Counted from the stretch's first letter, positions 33,660 through 41,886 are shown. The stretch: DNA of 64,000 bases from Geojedonia litorea (GCF_042654525.1 NZ_JBHSGP010000014.1:558001-622000); one strand, 5' to 3'. The notes: generated from the letters alone by a model not told the origin. A program made the numbers and translations.

Positions 33660-34706
33660 TTAAGCCTTTCTAGATGCTTTTTTGAGGGGATTTTTTGAGA
33701 TATCAGCATATTCATTCCGATTTCTAAAAATTTGAATTGCAGTAAAAACGGCTTCTTTAAATGAACTCTCATCGGCCTCTCCTTTACCGGCAATTTCATA
33801 GGCGGTACCATGATCTGGAGAAGTTCTAACTTTATGAAGACCAGCCGTATAATTGACCCCTTGACCAAAAGTTATGGTTTTAAACGGAATCAATCCTTGA
33901 TCGTGATAGGAAGCAACTACAGCATCAAAGTTTTTGTAATTATTTGAACCAAAAAAACTATCAGCCGAATAAGGCCCGTAGACTAATTTACCTGATTCTT
34001 TAATTTTTAATAGTGTTGGGCGTAAAACAGTATCATCTTCATTTCCAATAACCCCATTATCTCCTGCGTGAGGGTTAATACCTAGCACGGCAATTCTAGG
34101 CTTGTTTATTTTAAAGTCTTTTACAAGCGAACGATAAATAGTGTCAACTTTGGTGGTGATAAGTTGCTCGGTGATGTGAGCTGGAACATCTTTAACTGGA
34201 ACATGGTCTGTTAAAAGGCCTACTTTTAAATGATCGGTAACCATAAACATCAAACTATTCCCTCCTAATACCTTTTCTAAATAATTAGTATGCCCCGGAA
34301 AATTAAACGTTTCTGATTGAATGTTATGCTTATTTATTGGTGCGGTAATTAAAACATCAATATTGTCATCTTTTAGCTTTTGCGTGGCTTTTTCAAGTGA
34401 CTTTATCGCATAGGTGCCAATATTTTGGTCTTCCTTCCCAAATTCAATAGTGACATTCTCCTTCCAAACATTAAAAACATTGATTTTACCTTCAACTATA
34501 GGATCTCCTTCGTTAATGCCATGTAAATTTACCTCACTATTAAAATGTTTTTTAAAAAATGACATCGTTTTAATTGAAGCAAATATAACTGGAGTGCAGA
34601 ACTCAAGCATTCGAGAGTCTTCAAAGGTTTTTAAAATAATTTCGGACCCTATCCCATTTAAATCACCTACAGAAATCCCTACTTTTATCTTTTCTTCTTT
34701 TTTCAT
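33660..34706 (-). CDS. pdxA: 4-hydroxythreonine-4-phosphate dehydrogenase
   Basis: A 348-residue NAD-dependent, metal-requiring enzyme of pyridoxal 5'-phosphate synthesis. It starts with KVGISVGDLNGIGSEIILKTF, the family N-terminus. Metal-binding histidines lie in LLTDHVPVKDVPAHI near 166-180, in GINPHAGDNG near 210, and in ASYHDQGLIPFK near 268, where the typical HDQGLIP is intact. RTSPDHGTAYEIAGKGEAD closes the active site. It is the first gene of the minus-strand run and is divergent from ribE. Confidence 0.95.
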   Translation of the reverse strand: MKKEEKIKVGISVGDLNGIGSEIILKTFEDSRMLEFCTPVIFASIKTMSFFKKHFNSEVNLHGINEGDPIVEGKINVFNVWKENVTIEFGKEDQNIGTYAIKSLEKATQKLKDDNIDVLITAPINKHNIQSETFNFPGHTNYLEKVLGGNSLMFMVTDHLKVGLLTDHVPVKDVPAHITEQLITTKVDTIYRSLVKDFKINKPRIAVLGINPHAGDNGVIGNEDDTVLRPTLLKIKESGKLVYGPYSADSFFGSNNYKNFDAVVASYHDQGLIPFKTITFGQGVNYTAGLHKVRTSPDHGTAYEIAGKGEADESSFKEAVFTAIQIFRNRNEYADISKNPLKKASRKA

Positions 34707-34772
34707 TTGCTTTATAGTTCCTTTTTAATTCAAAAGCTTGGCCAAGTCGTGCATAAAACTTTTTTTATACCT

Positions 34773-34780
34773 TATCTTTG
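34773..34780 (+). promoter_or_regulatory. Possible -7 box upstream of ribE
   Basis: TATCTTTG matches TANNTTTG, 43 bases before the ribE ATG. No clear -33 element is seen. There is no FMN-riboswitch-like structure in the 117-base pdxA-ribE spacer. Confidence 0.35.
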
Positions 34781-34823
34781 ATGCAACATTTAACGTTACA
34801 AATTTAACCAATTATTCGACATT

Positions 34824-35414
34824 ATGTTTACAGGAATTATTGAAGATTTAGGGCTTGTTACTGCATTAGAGCAGGAACGCGAAAACTTGCATATTACCTT
34901 AAAAAGCAAACTAACACCAGAATTTAAAATAGATCAAAGCGTTGCACATAATGGCGTTTGTTTAACTGTAGTTGCTATAAATGAAGACGAATATACCGTT
35001 ACTGCAATCAAGGAAACTTTACTAAAAACTAACCTCTCTAAATTAAAGATTGGAGATGCTGTTAATCTTGAACGCGCCATGAAATTAGTTGATCGGCTCG
35101 ACGGACACATCGTTCAGGGCCATGTTGATCTAGTTGGGACATGCACTTCTATTAAAGAACAGCAAGGAAGTTGGTTAATTAGTTTTGAATATGGCTCCGA
35201 TTCTAAATACACAACAATTGAGAAGGGCTCAATCACCATAAACGGTGTTAGTTTAACCGTGGTCGATTCTGGTATAAATTCATTTCGTGTTGCTATTATT
35301 CCATATACTTATGAAAATACAACATTTCAGTATTTGAAAATAGATGAGTTGGTAAATCTCGAATTTGACGTTTTAGGTAAATATATTCAGAAGCTTTATG
35401 AGAGTAGAGTCTAA
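34824..35414 (+). CDS. ribE: Riboflavin synthase, alpha chain
   Basis: A 196-residue enzyme that dismutates two molecules of 6,7-dimethyl-8-ribityllumazine to riboflavin. It has two lumazine-binding barrels. The first starts MFTGIIEDLGLV with SVAHNGVCLTVV, and the second starts near residue 96 with GHIVQGHVDLVGTC followed by ITINGVSLTVV. The duplicated NGV-LTVV motif and length are diagnostic. It lies outside any riboflavin cluster here and is convergent with a tiny proline-rich gene, overlapping it by four bases. Confidence 0.95.
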   Translation: MFTGIIEDLGLVTALEQERENLHITLKSKLTPEFKIDQSVAHNGVCLTVVAINEDEYTVTAIKETLLKTNLSKLKIGDAVNLERAMKLVDRLDGHIVQGHVDLVGTCTSIKEQQGSWLISFEYGSDSKYTTIEKGSITINGVSLTVVDSGINSFRVAIIPYTYENTTFQYLKIDELVNLEFDVLGKYIQKLYESRV

Positions 35415-35611
35415 GTGCCTTGTTTGCTCTTGATACCGTAAACCAAGGCTGCGATTAGAACCACAGGTATAGCGCCATCGATAGGAAGCCCTGGCGGTGG
35501 TGGTGGTGATGGCGGAGTAGGTAACCCTTCACTGGGTCTTTGGGCCATGCATACAAAACTTATTAATACAAATAAGATTGAGGCAAATAATTTCTTGTTT
35601 TGTATTCTCAT
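35411..35611 (-). CDS. Small exported proline-rich protein with PIDG-transmembrane tail
   Basis: A 66-residue protein with three parts. Residues 1-23 are a signal peptide (ASILFVLISFVCMAQ). Residues 25-42 are a proline-rich spacer (PTPPSPPPPPGLP). Residues 41-66 are the tail G-L-P-I-D-G, a hydrophobic helix (AIPVVLIAALVYGI), then a basic end. Short Bacteroidota proteins with this P-I-D plus membrane helix plus basic end pattern are, as I recall, treated as carrying a sorting-type tail. Such a tail would suggest processing by a membrane protease-transpeptidase, but none is encoded here. The role is unknown. Its stop overlaps the end of ribE. Confidence 0.75.
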   Translation of the reverse strand: MRIQNKKLFASILFVLISFVCMAQRPSEGLPTPPSPPPPPGLPIDGAIPVVLIAALVYGIKSKQGT

Positions 35612-35614
35612 TTA

Positions 35615-36246
35615 ATATCTATCGCATAAAAACTATAGGCATCTTATGTTATTAATAGAGAAATTTAAAATTGTAGTGTCAACAAAAATTTTAAATCCTT
35701 CTCCTATAAAACTTCAACACATTTAAAATAATCGGTTTTCTAGCTAAATTATTTTAAATTAACCATTGAATCCTGTCCGTAAAATTATAAAAAAAAGCGA
35801 GCTTACAAAATTAAAACGCTAAAAAACATCCATAAAATGCAAAAATCATCGACAAAGCGTTAATATTGTTGTCGATTATCGATGATTCATTCGTCCTTCA
35901 AATATACATTCTTTTGTTTGTACATTTTCTAATTTAGGTTAAATAATTGTTAGCAAGCAAATTATCTCGTCATATTGCATACGCAAAAAAAACATTTATA
36001 GTTTTCCTGCAATTTAAAATCTTAAATTAATTAGCGCTTTGTAGTCTTTTTCTTATAATAATTAAAACCCTAATTGATTTTAATTTATATCTTATGTGAC
36101 CAATAGTTATTGACTGTTTATTAACATCTAGTTAACTATTAAATTTTATTTAAATTTTATTATGCAATACATATAGTTTTTAATAAAAAGGTTTTAACTT
36201 TATGTAAAATCACAATTCTAATCCCTTATTTAAGAAATCAAATTCT
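35615..36246. other. 632-base gene-free spacer before glgA
   Basis: No credible coding frame or RNA gene is seen in this very AT-rich stretch. It contains a cluster of atcatcga-type palindromes at 35845-35886 and several poly-A and poly-T tracts. It probably holds the promoters of the small gene (minus strand) and of glgA-glgC (plus strand). I find no clean TTTG-N19-TANNTTTG pair. Confidence 0.6.
35845..35886. promoter_or_regulatory. Overlapping palindromes, candidate operator
   Basis: atcatcga (35845-35852) is the inverse of tcgatgat (35879-35886), and atcgacaa (35848-35855) is the inverse of ttgtcgat (35869-35876). Two alternative inverted repeats share their left arm, as expected of a regulator binding site or a small RNA hairpin. 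Confidence 0.5.
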
Positions 36247-37449
36247 ATGAAAGCTCTTTTATATACAAGAGAATTTCCACCTTATGTTTATGGCGGAGCA
36301 GGTGTGCATGTTGAATATTTAGCCGATGAATTATCAAAATTAATAGACGTTGAAGTGCGCTGTTTTGGAGATCAAGATGTTCAGAAAGGAAACCTAAACG
36401 TAAAAGGATTTCCTTATAATAACCCGGCATTTGATCATACCAATGAAAAACTTAAGGCCATTATGCAAACTTTAAGCACTTCAATTTATATGAATGCTGA
36501 TGATATTGATGCCGATATTGTACATTGCCATACTTGGTATGCACAATTTGCAGGCATTATTGCCAAATTATGTTATGGCATCCCTTTAGTTGTTACGACA
36601 CATTCACTTGAACCCTTGCGACCGTGGAAGCGGGAACAGCTTGGCAAAGGCTATGATGCCTCTTCGTGGATTGAAAAAACAGCTATTGAAATGGCCGATG
36701 CCGTGATTGCGGTTTCAAAAGAAACCAAACAAGATGTACTTACCCATTTTAATGTAAGCGAAGATAAAATCAAAGTGATTTATAACGGTATTAATCTGCA
36801 GGAGTATGCCGTTACCGAAAAAACCTCAACTTTGGAGGCTTATGGTATCGACAAAAATAAACCGTATGTATTATTTGTTGGTCGCATCACACGTCAAAAA
36901 GGCATTATTCATTTAGTAAATGCAATTAAATATATAGATCCAGAAACTCAAATCGTGTTATGTGCTGGAGCTCCAGACACTAAAGAAATTGGTCTAGAAA
37001 TGGAGCAAAGCGTTAATGCTGTCAAAAAAGAGCGGGATAATGTGATTTGGATTGCCGATATGTTACCCAAACAAGACGTAATCCAATTATACTCTCATGC
37101 CGATGTGTTTTGTTGCCCTTCCATTTATGAGCCCTTTGGTATTATAAACATAGAAGCTATGGCCTGTAAAACAGCTGTGGTAGCGAGTGCTGTTGGAGGC
37201 ATTAAAGAAGTGGTTGTAGATGGTGAAACTGGTATTTTGGTACCCTTAGAACAACAAACTGTTGCGCCATTTGAACCGGTAAACCCTGAACAATTTTCTA
37301 AAGATTTGGCCCAAGGCATCAACAGTATTATAAATAATCCTGCACTCAAAGAAAAAATGGCCAATAATGGCCGTAAACGTGTTGAGGACTATTTTGATTG
37401 GGCTGCAATTGCTAAACAAGTAGAAGAATTATATAACTCATTAATTTAA
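36247..37449 (+). CDS. glgA: Glycogen synthase, GT4 type (actinobacterial GlgA/GlgM-like)
   Basis: A 400-residue glycosyltransferase of family GT4. The N-terminal Rossmann domain has EFPPYVYGGAGVHVEYLADEL (the glycine-rich acceptor loop) and DIVHCHTWYAQFAG. The C-terminal domain has FVGRITRQKGIIHLV and the GT4 signature YEPFGIINIEAMAC with the E-x7-E motif. The size and motifs match the short glycogen synthase first described in Corynebacterium and Mycobacterium rather than the 480-residue GT5 enzyme of Escherichia coli. With glgC six bases downstream, it most likely transfers glucose from ADP-glucose. Mycobacterial relatives also make maltose-1-phosphate, so the acceptor is open. Confidence 0.88.
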   Translation: MKALLYTREFPPYVYGGAGVHVEYLADELSKLIDVEVRCFGDQDVQKGNLNVKGFPYNNPAFDHTNEKLKAIMQTLSTSIYMNADDIDADIVHCHTWYAQFAGIIAKLCYGIPLVVTTHSLEPLRPWKREQLGKGYDASSWIEKTAIEMADAVIAVSKETKQDVLTHFNVSEDKIKVIYNGINLQEYAVTEKTSTLEAYGIDKNKPYVLFVGRITRQKGIIHLVNAIKYIDPETQIVLCAGAPDTKEIGLEMEQSVNAVKKERDNVIWIADMLPKQDVIQLYSHADVFCCPSIYEPFGIINIEAMACKTAVVASAVGGIKEVVVDGETGILVPLEQQTVAPFEPVNPEQFSKDLAQGINSIINNPALKEKMANNGRKRVEDYFDWAAIAKQVEELYNSLI

Positions 37450-37454
37450 GAACA

Positions 37455-38723
37455 ATGATTAACGACAAAGTTATAAGTATCATATTAGGTGGAGGACAAG
37501 GGTCTAGATTGTACCCATTAACCGAATCGAGATCGAAACCAGCAGTACCAATTGCGGGTAAGTATCGTTTGGTTGATATCCCTATATCAAATTGCATAAA
37601 TTCAGATATTAAACGCATGTTTGTATTGACGCAGTTTAATTCGGCGTCCTTAAATAAACATATCAAAAACACCTATCATTTTAGCTTTTTCAGTTCGGCG
37701 TTTGTTGATGTCTTGGCTGCCGAACAAACCATGACTAGTGGCGATTGGTTTCAAGGCACAGCTGATGCGGTTAGACAAAGTATGCATCATTTTTTAAATC
37801 ATGATTTTGAATATGCTCTCATCCTCTCTGGCGACCAATTGTACCAAATGGATTTTAACCATATGCTCAATAAACATATTGCTAGCGGTGCTGAAATCTC
37901 CATTGCCACAATTCCTGTAAATGCAAAAGAAGCAACGTCCTTCGGAATTTTAAAAGCCAATGAAGAAAGTATTATTACCTCATTTATTGAAAAGCCCGCA
38001 GCAGAGCTTTTACCAGATTGGGTTTCGGGAGTGAGCGATGACATGAAATCTAGTGGTCGTGAATATTTGGCCTCCATGGGTATTTATATTTTTAATAAAG
38101 ATTTGCTTGTTGAGCTTATGAAGGATAAAAGCACCAATGATTTTGGTAAGGAAATTATCCCGCAAAGTATCGAAAAACATAAAACCTTAAGTTATCAGTT
38201 TGAAGGCTACTGGACCGATATTGGTAATATCGACTCCTTTTTTGAAGCCAACTTGGGGCTAACAGATAATATCCCAAAGTTCAATCTATATGATAAGTCG
38301 AGACGCATTTACACTAGAGCTCGTATGTTGCCAACTTCAAAAATATCGGGGACACATCTCGATAAAGCCGTAGTTGCCGAAGGTTGCATTATTCATGCCG
38401 CCAAAATTGAAAAATCAGTTATTGGTGTTCGCTCCAGAATTGGCAAGGAGTCAACCGTCATAAATACTTATATGATGGGTTGTGATTATTATGAAACCCT
38501 AGAAGAGATTGAAAACTATAAGATTAGCATTTTAATGGGTATTGGTGAGCGCTGCTTTATCAAAAACACCATTATTGATAAAAACTGTCGCATTGGTGAT
38601 GATGTACGCATTAATGGCGGGCCTCATCTAAAAGACACCGAAACCGACACTTATGCAGTCAGGGAAGGCATCGTGGTCATCAAAAAAGGTGCGGTGATTA
38701 AGAGTGGGTTTATTATAAATTAA
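37455..38723 (+). CDS. glgC: Glucose-1-phosphate adenylyltransferase
   Basis: A 422-residue nucleotidyltransferase that makes ADP-glucose. It has the pyrophosphorylase loop ILGGGQGSRLYPLTESRSKPAVPIAG (key residues GGGxGxRL and the KPAVP lysine), ISNCINSDIKRMFVLTQFNSASLNKHI, the activator-like WFQGTADAVRQ, LSGDQLYQMD with the metal-binding Asp, and EKP near 180. A left-handed beta-helix occupies about 290-422. Length and motifs are typical of bacterial GlgC. It is coupled to the glgA gene just upstream. No branching enzyme or phosphorylase gene is present here. Confidence 0.95.
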   Translation: MINDKVISIILGGGQGSRLYPLTESRSKPAVPIAGKYRLVDIPISNCINSDIKRMFVLTQFNSASLNKHIKNTYHFSFFSSAFVDVLAAEQTMTSGDWFQGTADAVRQSMHHFLNHDFEYALILSGDQLYQMDFNHMLNKHIASGAEISIATIPVNAKEATSFGILKANEESIITSFIEKPAAELLPDWVSGVSDDMKSSGREYLASMGIYIFNKDLLVELMKDKSTNDFGKEIIPQSIEKHKTLSYQFEGYWTDIGNIDSFFEANLGLTDNIPKFNLYDKSRRIYTRARMLPTSKISGTHLDKAVVAEGCIIHAAKIEKSVIGVRSRIGKESTVINTYMMGCDYYETLEEIENYKISILMGIGERCFIKNTIIDKNCRIGDDVRINGGPHLKDTETDTYAVREGIVVIKKGAVIKSGFIIN

Positions 38724-38745
38724 GCGTTGCTTTTGTTTATAACTA

Positions 38746-38777
38746 GTTCTAGCGAATGCATTCGGCTTCGCTAGAAC
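38746..38777. repeat. Perfect 11-bp inverted repeat after glgC
   Basis: gttctagcgaa (38746-38756) and ttcgctagaac (38767-38777) flank a 10-base loop, and GAATGCATTC is a palindrome at the base of the arm. There is no T run, so it is not a standard terminator. It marks the left edge of the two-gene accessory segment. Confidence 0.7.
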
Positions 38778-38800
38778 GTCCTGCATTTGAAAAACGTCCT

Positions 38801-39232
38801 ATGAAAAATTTATTTTTTGGAAAAACTCTTATGTTTTTAATGACAATCCTAATATTTGGTTGCGGAAATACAACAATGTATGACGTTTTTAAAAACGAAA
38901 ATATTCCACTAGAATTAAATGGAAAAATAATTGATATTGACCACTACAAAGGCAGAAATACTATCCTAACTGTTAGAAATAATACTGGAAAAAACTCGGG
39001 AGCTTTTGACAAAAGATTTTATGAATTAGTCCGACTTTGGGATTCATTAAAGAAAAAACCATATTCGAACAAATGCCTTATTATAAGAAATGACAGTGTT
39101 TTCTTTTTGGATTGTTATGTGTTTGAGGGAATTTTGAAAGACTCATTTCCGAATTTGAGTAAATGGGATGAAAAAATAAAGGGGAAATGGATTTCTAAAA
39201 ACAATGCAGAAATTAAAAAACTTATTGAGTAA
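38801..39232 (+). CDS. Predicted lipoprotein of unknown function
   Basis: A 143-residue protein with a lipoprotein-like signal (LMTILIFGC, Cys21 as the acylated residue). The mature part has no family I can recognise. It is mixed charged and aromatic, with YELVRLWDSLKKK near 78 and two further cysteines (NKCLIIR, LDCYVFE) that could form a disulfide. The open frame extends back to 38756, through the inverted repeat, but the ATG at 38801 puts the signal peptide at the N-terminus. It lies in a segment that looks like a small accessory insert between glgC and the efflux operon. Confidence 0.7.
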   Translation: MKNLFFGKTLMFLMTILIFGCGNTTMYDVFKNENIPLELNGKIIDIDHYKGRNTILTVRNNTGKNSGAFDKRFYELVRLWDSLKKKPYSNKCLIIRNDSVFFLDCYVFEGILKDSFPNLSKWDEKIKGKWISKNNAEIKKLIE

Positions 39233-39239
39233 TAAAATA

Positions 39240-39256
39240 AAAACGCAGTACAACAT
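39240..39256. repeat. Cassette-junction-like sequence between the two accessory genes
   Basis: The stretch around aacgcagtacaacatata follows the lipoprotein stop directly. It resembles 39682-39697 after the next gene (aacatgttgcacaacacc). From memory, such AACG...ACAACA stretches border small variable genes in flavobacterial genomes. Confidence 0.35.
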
Positions 39257-39276
39257 ATAAAGCTTCTGAAAATCCA

Positions 39277-39675
39277 ATGAAAGTTTACGGAAAATGCAAA
39301 AATTGTAAAGGCGAAATGGGATATTCTACTAATGCGAATACTCGTGTCGAGTTTGCTATGCAAGACGGAGAAAATAAAACCCTGACTTGCAAAAATTGCG
39401 GAATCAAAATAGAGTTTATAGTAGATGAACTTTACGCCAAAGAATCTAAAATTGCTCAAATTGGAGCTGGATTGATATTTTTAATCGGAACGCCGATTAT
39501 GTTACTTTTTGTTAGTCCCATTTTTTCGGAAAGTAGAGCGCATTATGTGATTTATGTTGTTAGTGGATTTTTACTGATTCCTGTTATAGTTTACGGAGTT
39601 ATTAAAAAACAAGACCGAGACAGAGTAAATTCCTTTAACAGAAGTAAGTTAAAAGGCCGAATCCATAACATTTGA
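39277..39675 (+). CDS. Zinc-ribbon membrane protein of unknown function
   Basis: A 132-residue protein. The N-terminal 50 residues have two CxxC pairs (CKNC near residue 7 and CKNC near 37) separated by a beta-rich stretch, the layout of a zinc ribbon. Two membrane spans follow (IGAGLIFLIGTPIMLLFV, about 62-80, and YVIYVVSGFLLIPVIVYGV, about 90-108), then a basic tail. Similar small proteins are scattered in Bacteroidota without known roles. It lies between two junction-like sequences. Confidence 0.7.
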   Translation: MKVYGKCKNCKGEMGYSTNANTRVEFAMQDGENKTLTCKNCGIKIEFIVDELYAKESKIAQIGAGLIFLIGTPIMLLFVSPIFSESRAHYVIYVVSGFLLIPVIVYGVIKKQDRDRVNSFNRSKLKGRIHNI

Positions 39676-39681
39676 CAAAAA

Positions 39682-39697
39682 ACATGTTGCACAACAC
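39682..39697. repeat. Second cassette-junction-like sequence
   Basis: aacatgttgcacaaca follows the zinc-ribbon gene and shares the ACAACA core with 39240-39256. It contains the small palindrome tgttgcacaaca (39686-39697). It would be the right edge of the accessory segment, 65 bases before the end of the TolC gene. Confidence 0.35.
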
Positions 39698-39761
39698 CAA
39701 TTATAATCCATTACTCACAAAAAGCTAAACCAAGAATCTTTAACTTTGACTTGTTTGGCAC

Positions 39762-41180
39762 TTAAATATTCCCTTTATAGTATTCCAATAATTTTACCCG
39801 AAGAATATATTCATATTTTACATTGTTAAGGCTAATTTGGGCGTTTTCGTGGTTGTTTTTACTTATAATATAATCTACACTGGTGTTTGCGCCATTATTA
39901 AATCGTATTTCATTAATACGTAAAGATTCTTGATAGGCTACAACTTGTTCTTCCAAAACCTTAAAACGTTCATAGGCCGTAATCATGTCATTGTATGTTT
40001 GCTCAATTATGGTATGCAGTTCTAATTTGGTTCGGTCTAATTCTACAGACGCCTGATCTTCTTTTATTTTTTCTAAAGCCACATTGTTCTTCGCTCTAAA
40101 ACCGTTAAAAACAGGAATAGATACGGCAAGCCCAACTACGGTATTTAAGTTATTATCAAATTGATCTCTATATGAAATATCTTCAGGAGTGAATAGGTTT
40201 TTTTCAGTAAATACTGAATAATCCTGTCCGTTCACCGTTACAAAGTCTCCAGTATCCTCAATTATTGTTCCGCCCTGATTAAACACTTTGGCCGCACTAG
40301 AGTAATTGGTCCCTAGATTAGCAAAGAACGACACTTGTGGCACATACTGCGATCTTGCCACAGCCACACCTTTATGAGCGGCATTCAGTCGGTATTCATC
40401 TGCTTTCACACGAGCTAAATTTTTAACGGCCAAATCGTAAACTTGTTCAAAAGATTCACTATAAACATTAAACTCCAAAGGCATGTCTAGGGTTGCTATT
40501 TCTAGGTCTATTTTGGTGTTGAGTAGCTGCTTTAAATTTAATTTAGCATCCTGATAATTGTTTTTTGCCGCCATTAAATTGGCTTTATCATTGGCCATTT
40601 GCCCTTGAAAATCTCTATACTCTGCCGGATTTCCCATCTCGGCATCATAAAGTGTTTTTAAACGCTCGAGTTGTTTTTCGGTGCTTTCAATTCTGTTTTC
40701 GGCTAAATTGAGCAGATCGCGGGTATTCATCACCTGTAAATAGGTCAATGTCACATTCAAAATCAGGTTTTGTCTGGCTTCTTCTTGCTCCATTTCAGAA
40801 GCTAACAAATTAAATTTTTGCTGTTTCCACGAATTTATAAGTCTAAAACCATTAAACACAACAGCGTCTAACGACAAGCCTGCATTAGAAAAGGTAAGCT
40901 CTTCATTGATGTAACTATTCGTAAACGGATCTATACTTCTACCAGTAGATTTTCCAATATTATAATTCCCGTTTAATGATGGCAAAAGCGCATTCTTGCT
41001 TTGTCTAAAATTGATGTCGGCTGATTCGGTTCGTAAGGTTGAAGATTTTAGATCAAGATTATTATTTAAGGCGATTTCAATACAGTCTTGTAGGCTTACG
41101 GTCGCTTTATTTTCAGCTTGACCCAAAGCAAGCGTAGTATTTAGTATTACTAGTATTGAAAAGATAAATTTATGACACAT
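39762..41180 (-). CDS. TolC-family outer membrane efflux protein
   Basis: A 472-residue outer-membrane channel component. The signal peptide is MCHKFIFSILVILNTTLALGQ. Two tandem outer-membrane efflux protein repeats follow, each with long helices that form the periplasmic tunnel: VSLQDCIEIALNNNLDLKSS near 30-50, EKQLERLKTLYDAEMGNPAEY near 170-190, and YQESLRINEIRFNNGANTSVDYIISKNN near 420-447. The open frame reaches 41216, but the methionine at 41180 restores the signal peptide. It is last in the nine-gene efflux run, ten bases after the second ATPase, and would be its outer-membrane exit. Confidence 0.9.
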   Translation of the reverse strand: MCHKFIFSILVILNTTLALGQAENKATVSLQDCIEIALNNNLDLKSSTLRTESADINFRQSKNALLPSLNGNYNIGKSTGRSIDPFTNSYINEELTFSNAGLSLDAVVFNGFRLINSWKQQKFNLLASEMEQEEARQNLILNVTLTYLQVMNTRDLLNLAENRIESTEKQLERLKTLYDAEMGNPAEYRDFQGQMANDKANLMAAKNNYQDAKLNLKQLLNTKIDLEIATLDMPLEFNVYSESFEQVYDLAVKNLARVKADEYRLNAAHKGVAVARSQYVPQVSFFANLGTNYSSAAKVFNQGGTIIEDTGDFVTVNGQDYSVFTEKNLFTPEDISYRDQFDNNLNTVVGLAVSIPVFNGFRAKNNVALEKIKEDQASVELDRTKLELHTIIEQTYNDMITAYERFKVLEEQVVAYQESLRINEIRFNNGANTSVDYIISKNNHENAQISLNNVKYEYILRVKLLEYYKGNI

Positions 41181-41190
41181 TGTTTTTATT

Positions 41191-41862
41191 TTAGTTAATT
41201 CGATTACGCATGCCATCTAGCAAGTGGATAATTTTTGAGCCATAGCTAGCATTTATATCAGAGTGCGTTGCTTGAATGATTGTAACACCGTCGTTATTGA
41301 GTTCTTTAAACAAATCCATTATTTCCTCACTTTGCTTGGAGTTGAGGTTTCCTGTGGGTTCATCGGCCAAAATCAATTTTGGTTTGGAAATCAAAGCGCG
41401 TGCAATGCCAACAAGCTGTTGTTGTCCACCACTTAATTGTTGAGGAAAAAGATCTTTTTTGCCAACAATATTAAATCTGTCCAACATATCGGCAACAAGT
41501 GCTTTGCGTTCAGAGGATTTTATGTTTTTGTACAACAACGGCGTTTCTATGTTTTCGTAAACGGTTAACTCATCAATTAAATGATAAGCCTGAAATACAA
41601 AGCCAATATATTCTTTATAAAGATTTGCACGATGTTTTTCCTTTAGTTCATGTACGGGTTCATTTAGAAAGTCATAGGTCCCTTCATTAAAGGTGTCTAA
41701 CATCCCAATAACATTGAGTAGTGTTGATTTCCCAGACCCTGAAGGTCCCATGATTGAAATAAACTCTCCTTCTTTTACTTCGAGATTAATGTCTTTAAGA
41801 AGAAAAACCCGTCTACTTCCCGAGTTCACCCATTTATAAATATTCTTAAGTTCTAATAACAT
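41191..41862 (-). CDS. ABC transporter ATP-binding protein (MacB/LolD type), distal copy
   Basis: A 223-residue ATPase with Walker A GPSGSGKST near 40, Q-loop VFQAYHLIDELT, signature LSGGQQQLVGIARAL, Walker B LILADEPTGNLNS and H-loop ATHSD. The residue after LSGGQQQ is Leu, where nearly all relatives, including the proximal copy at 54114, have Arg (LSGGQQQRV). A Leu there is unusual but LSGGQ itself is intact. It sits between the fifth permease and the TolC gene and is the second ATPase of the same gene run. Whether both are needed, or each serves different permeases, is open. Confidence 0.9.
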   Translation of the reverse strand: MLLELKNIYKWVNSGSRRVFLLKDINLEVKEGEFISIMGPSGSGKSTLLNVIGMLDTFNEGTYDFLNEPVHELKEKHRANLYKEYIGFVFQAYHLIDELTVYENIETPLLYKNIKSSERKALVADMLDRFNIVGKKDLFPQQLSGGQQQLVGIARALISKPKLILADEPTGNLNSKQSEEIMDLFKELNNDGVTIIQATHSDINASYGSKIIHLLDGMRNRIN

Positions 41863-41886
41863 TCTTTAAGTTTTTAGGTCGGTTAA

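Noticed and set aside
34707..34823. FMN riboswitch before ribE
   Set aside because: The spacer is only 117 bases and shows none of the conserved stems of that riboswitch.
39115..39459. 114-residue minus-strand frame across the two accessory genes
   Set aside because: It spans the end of one plus-strand gene and the start of the other, is Phe-rich from antisense Lys codons, and has no recognisable features.
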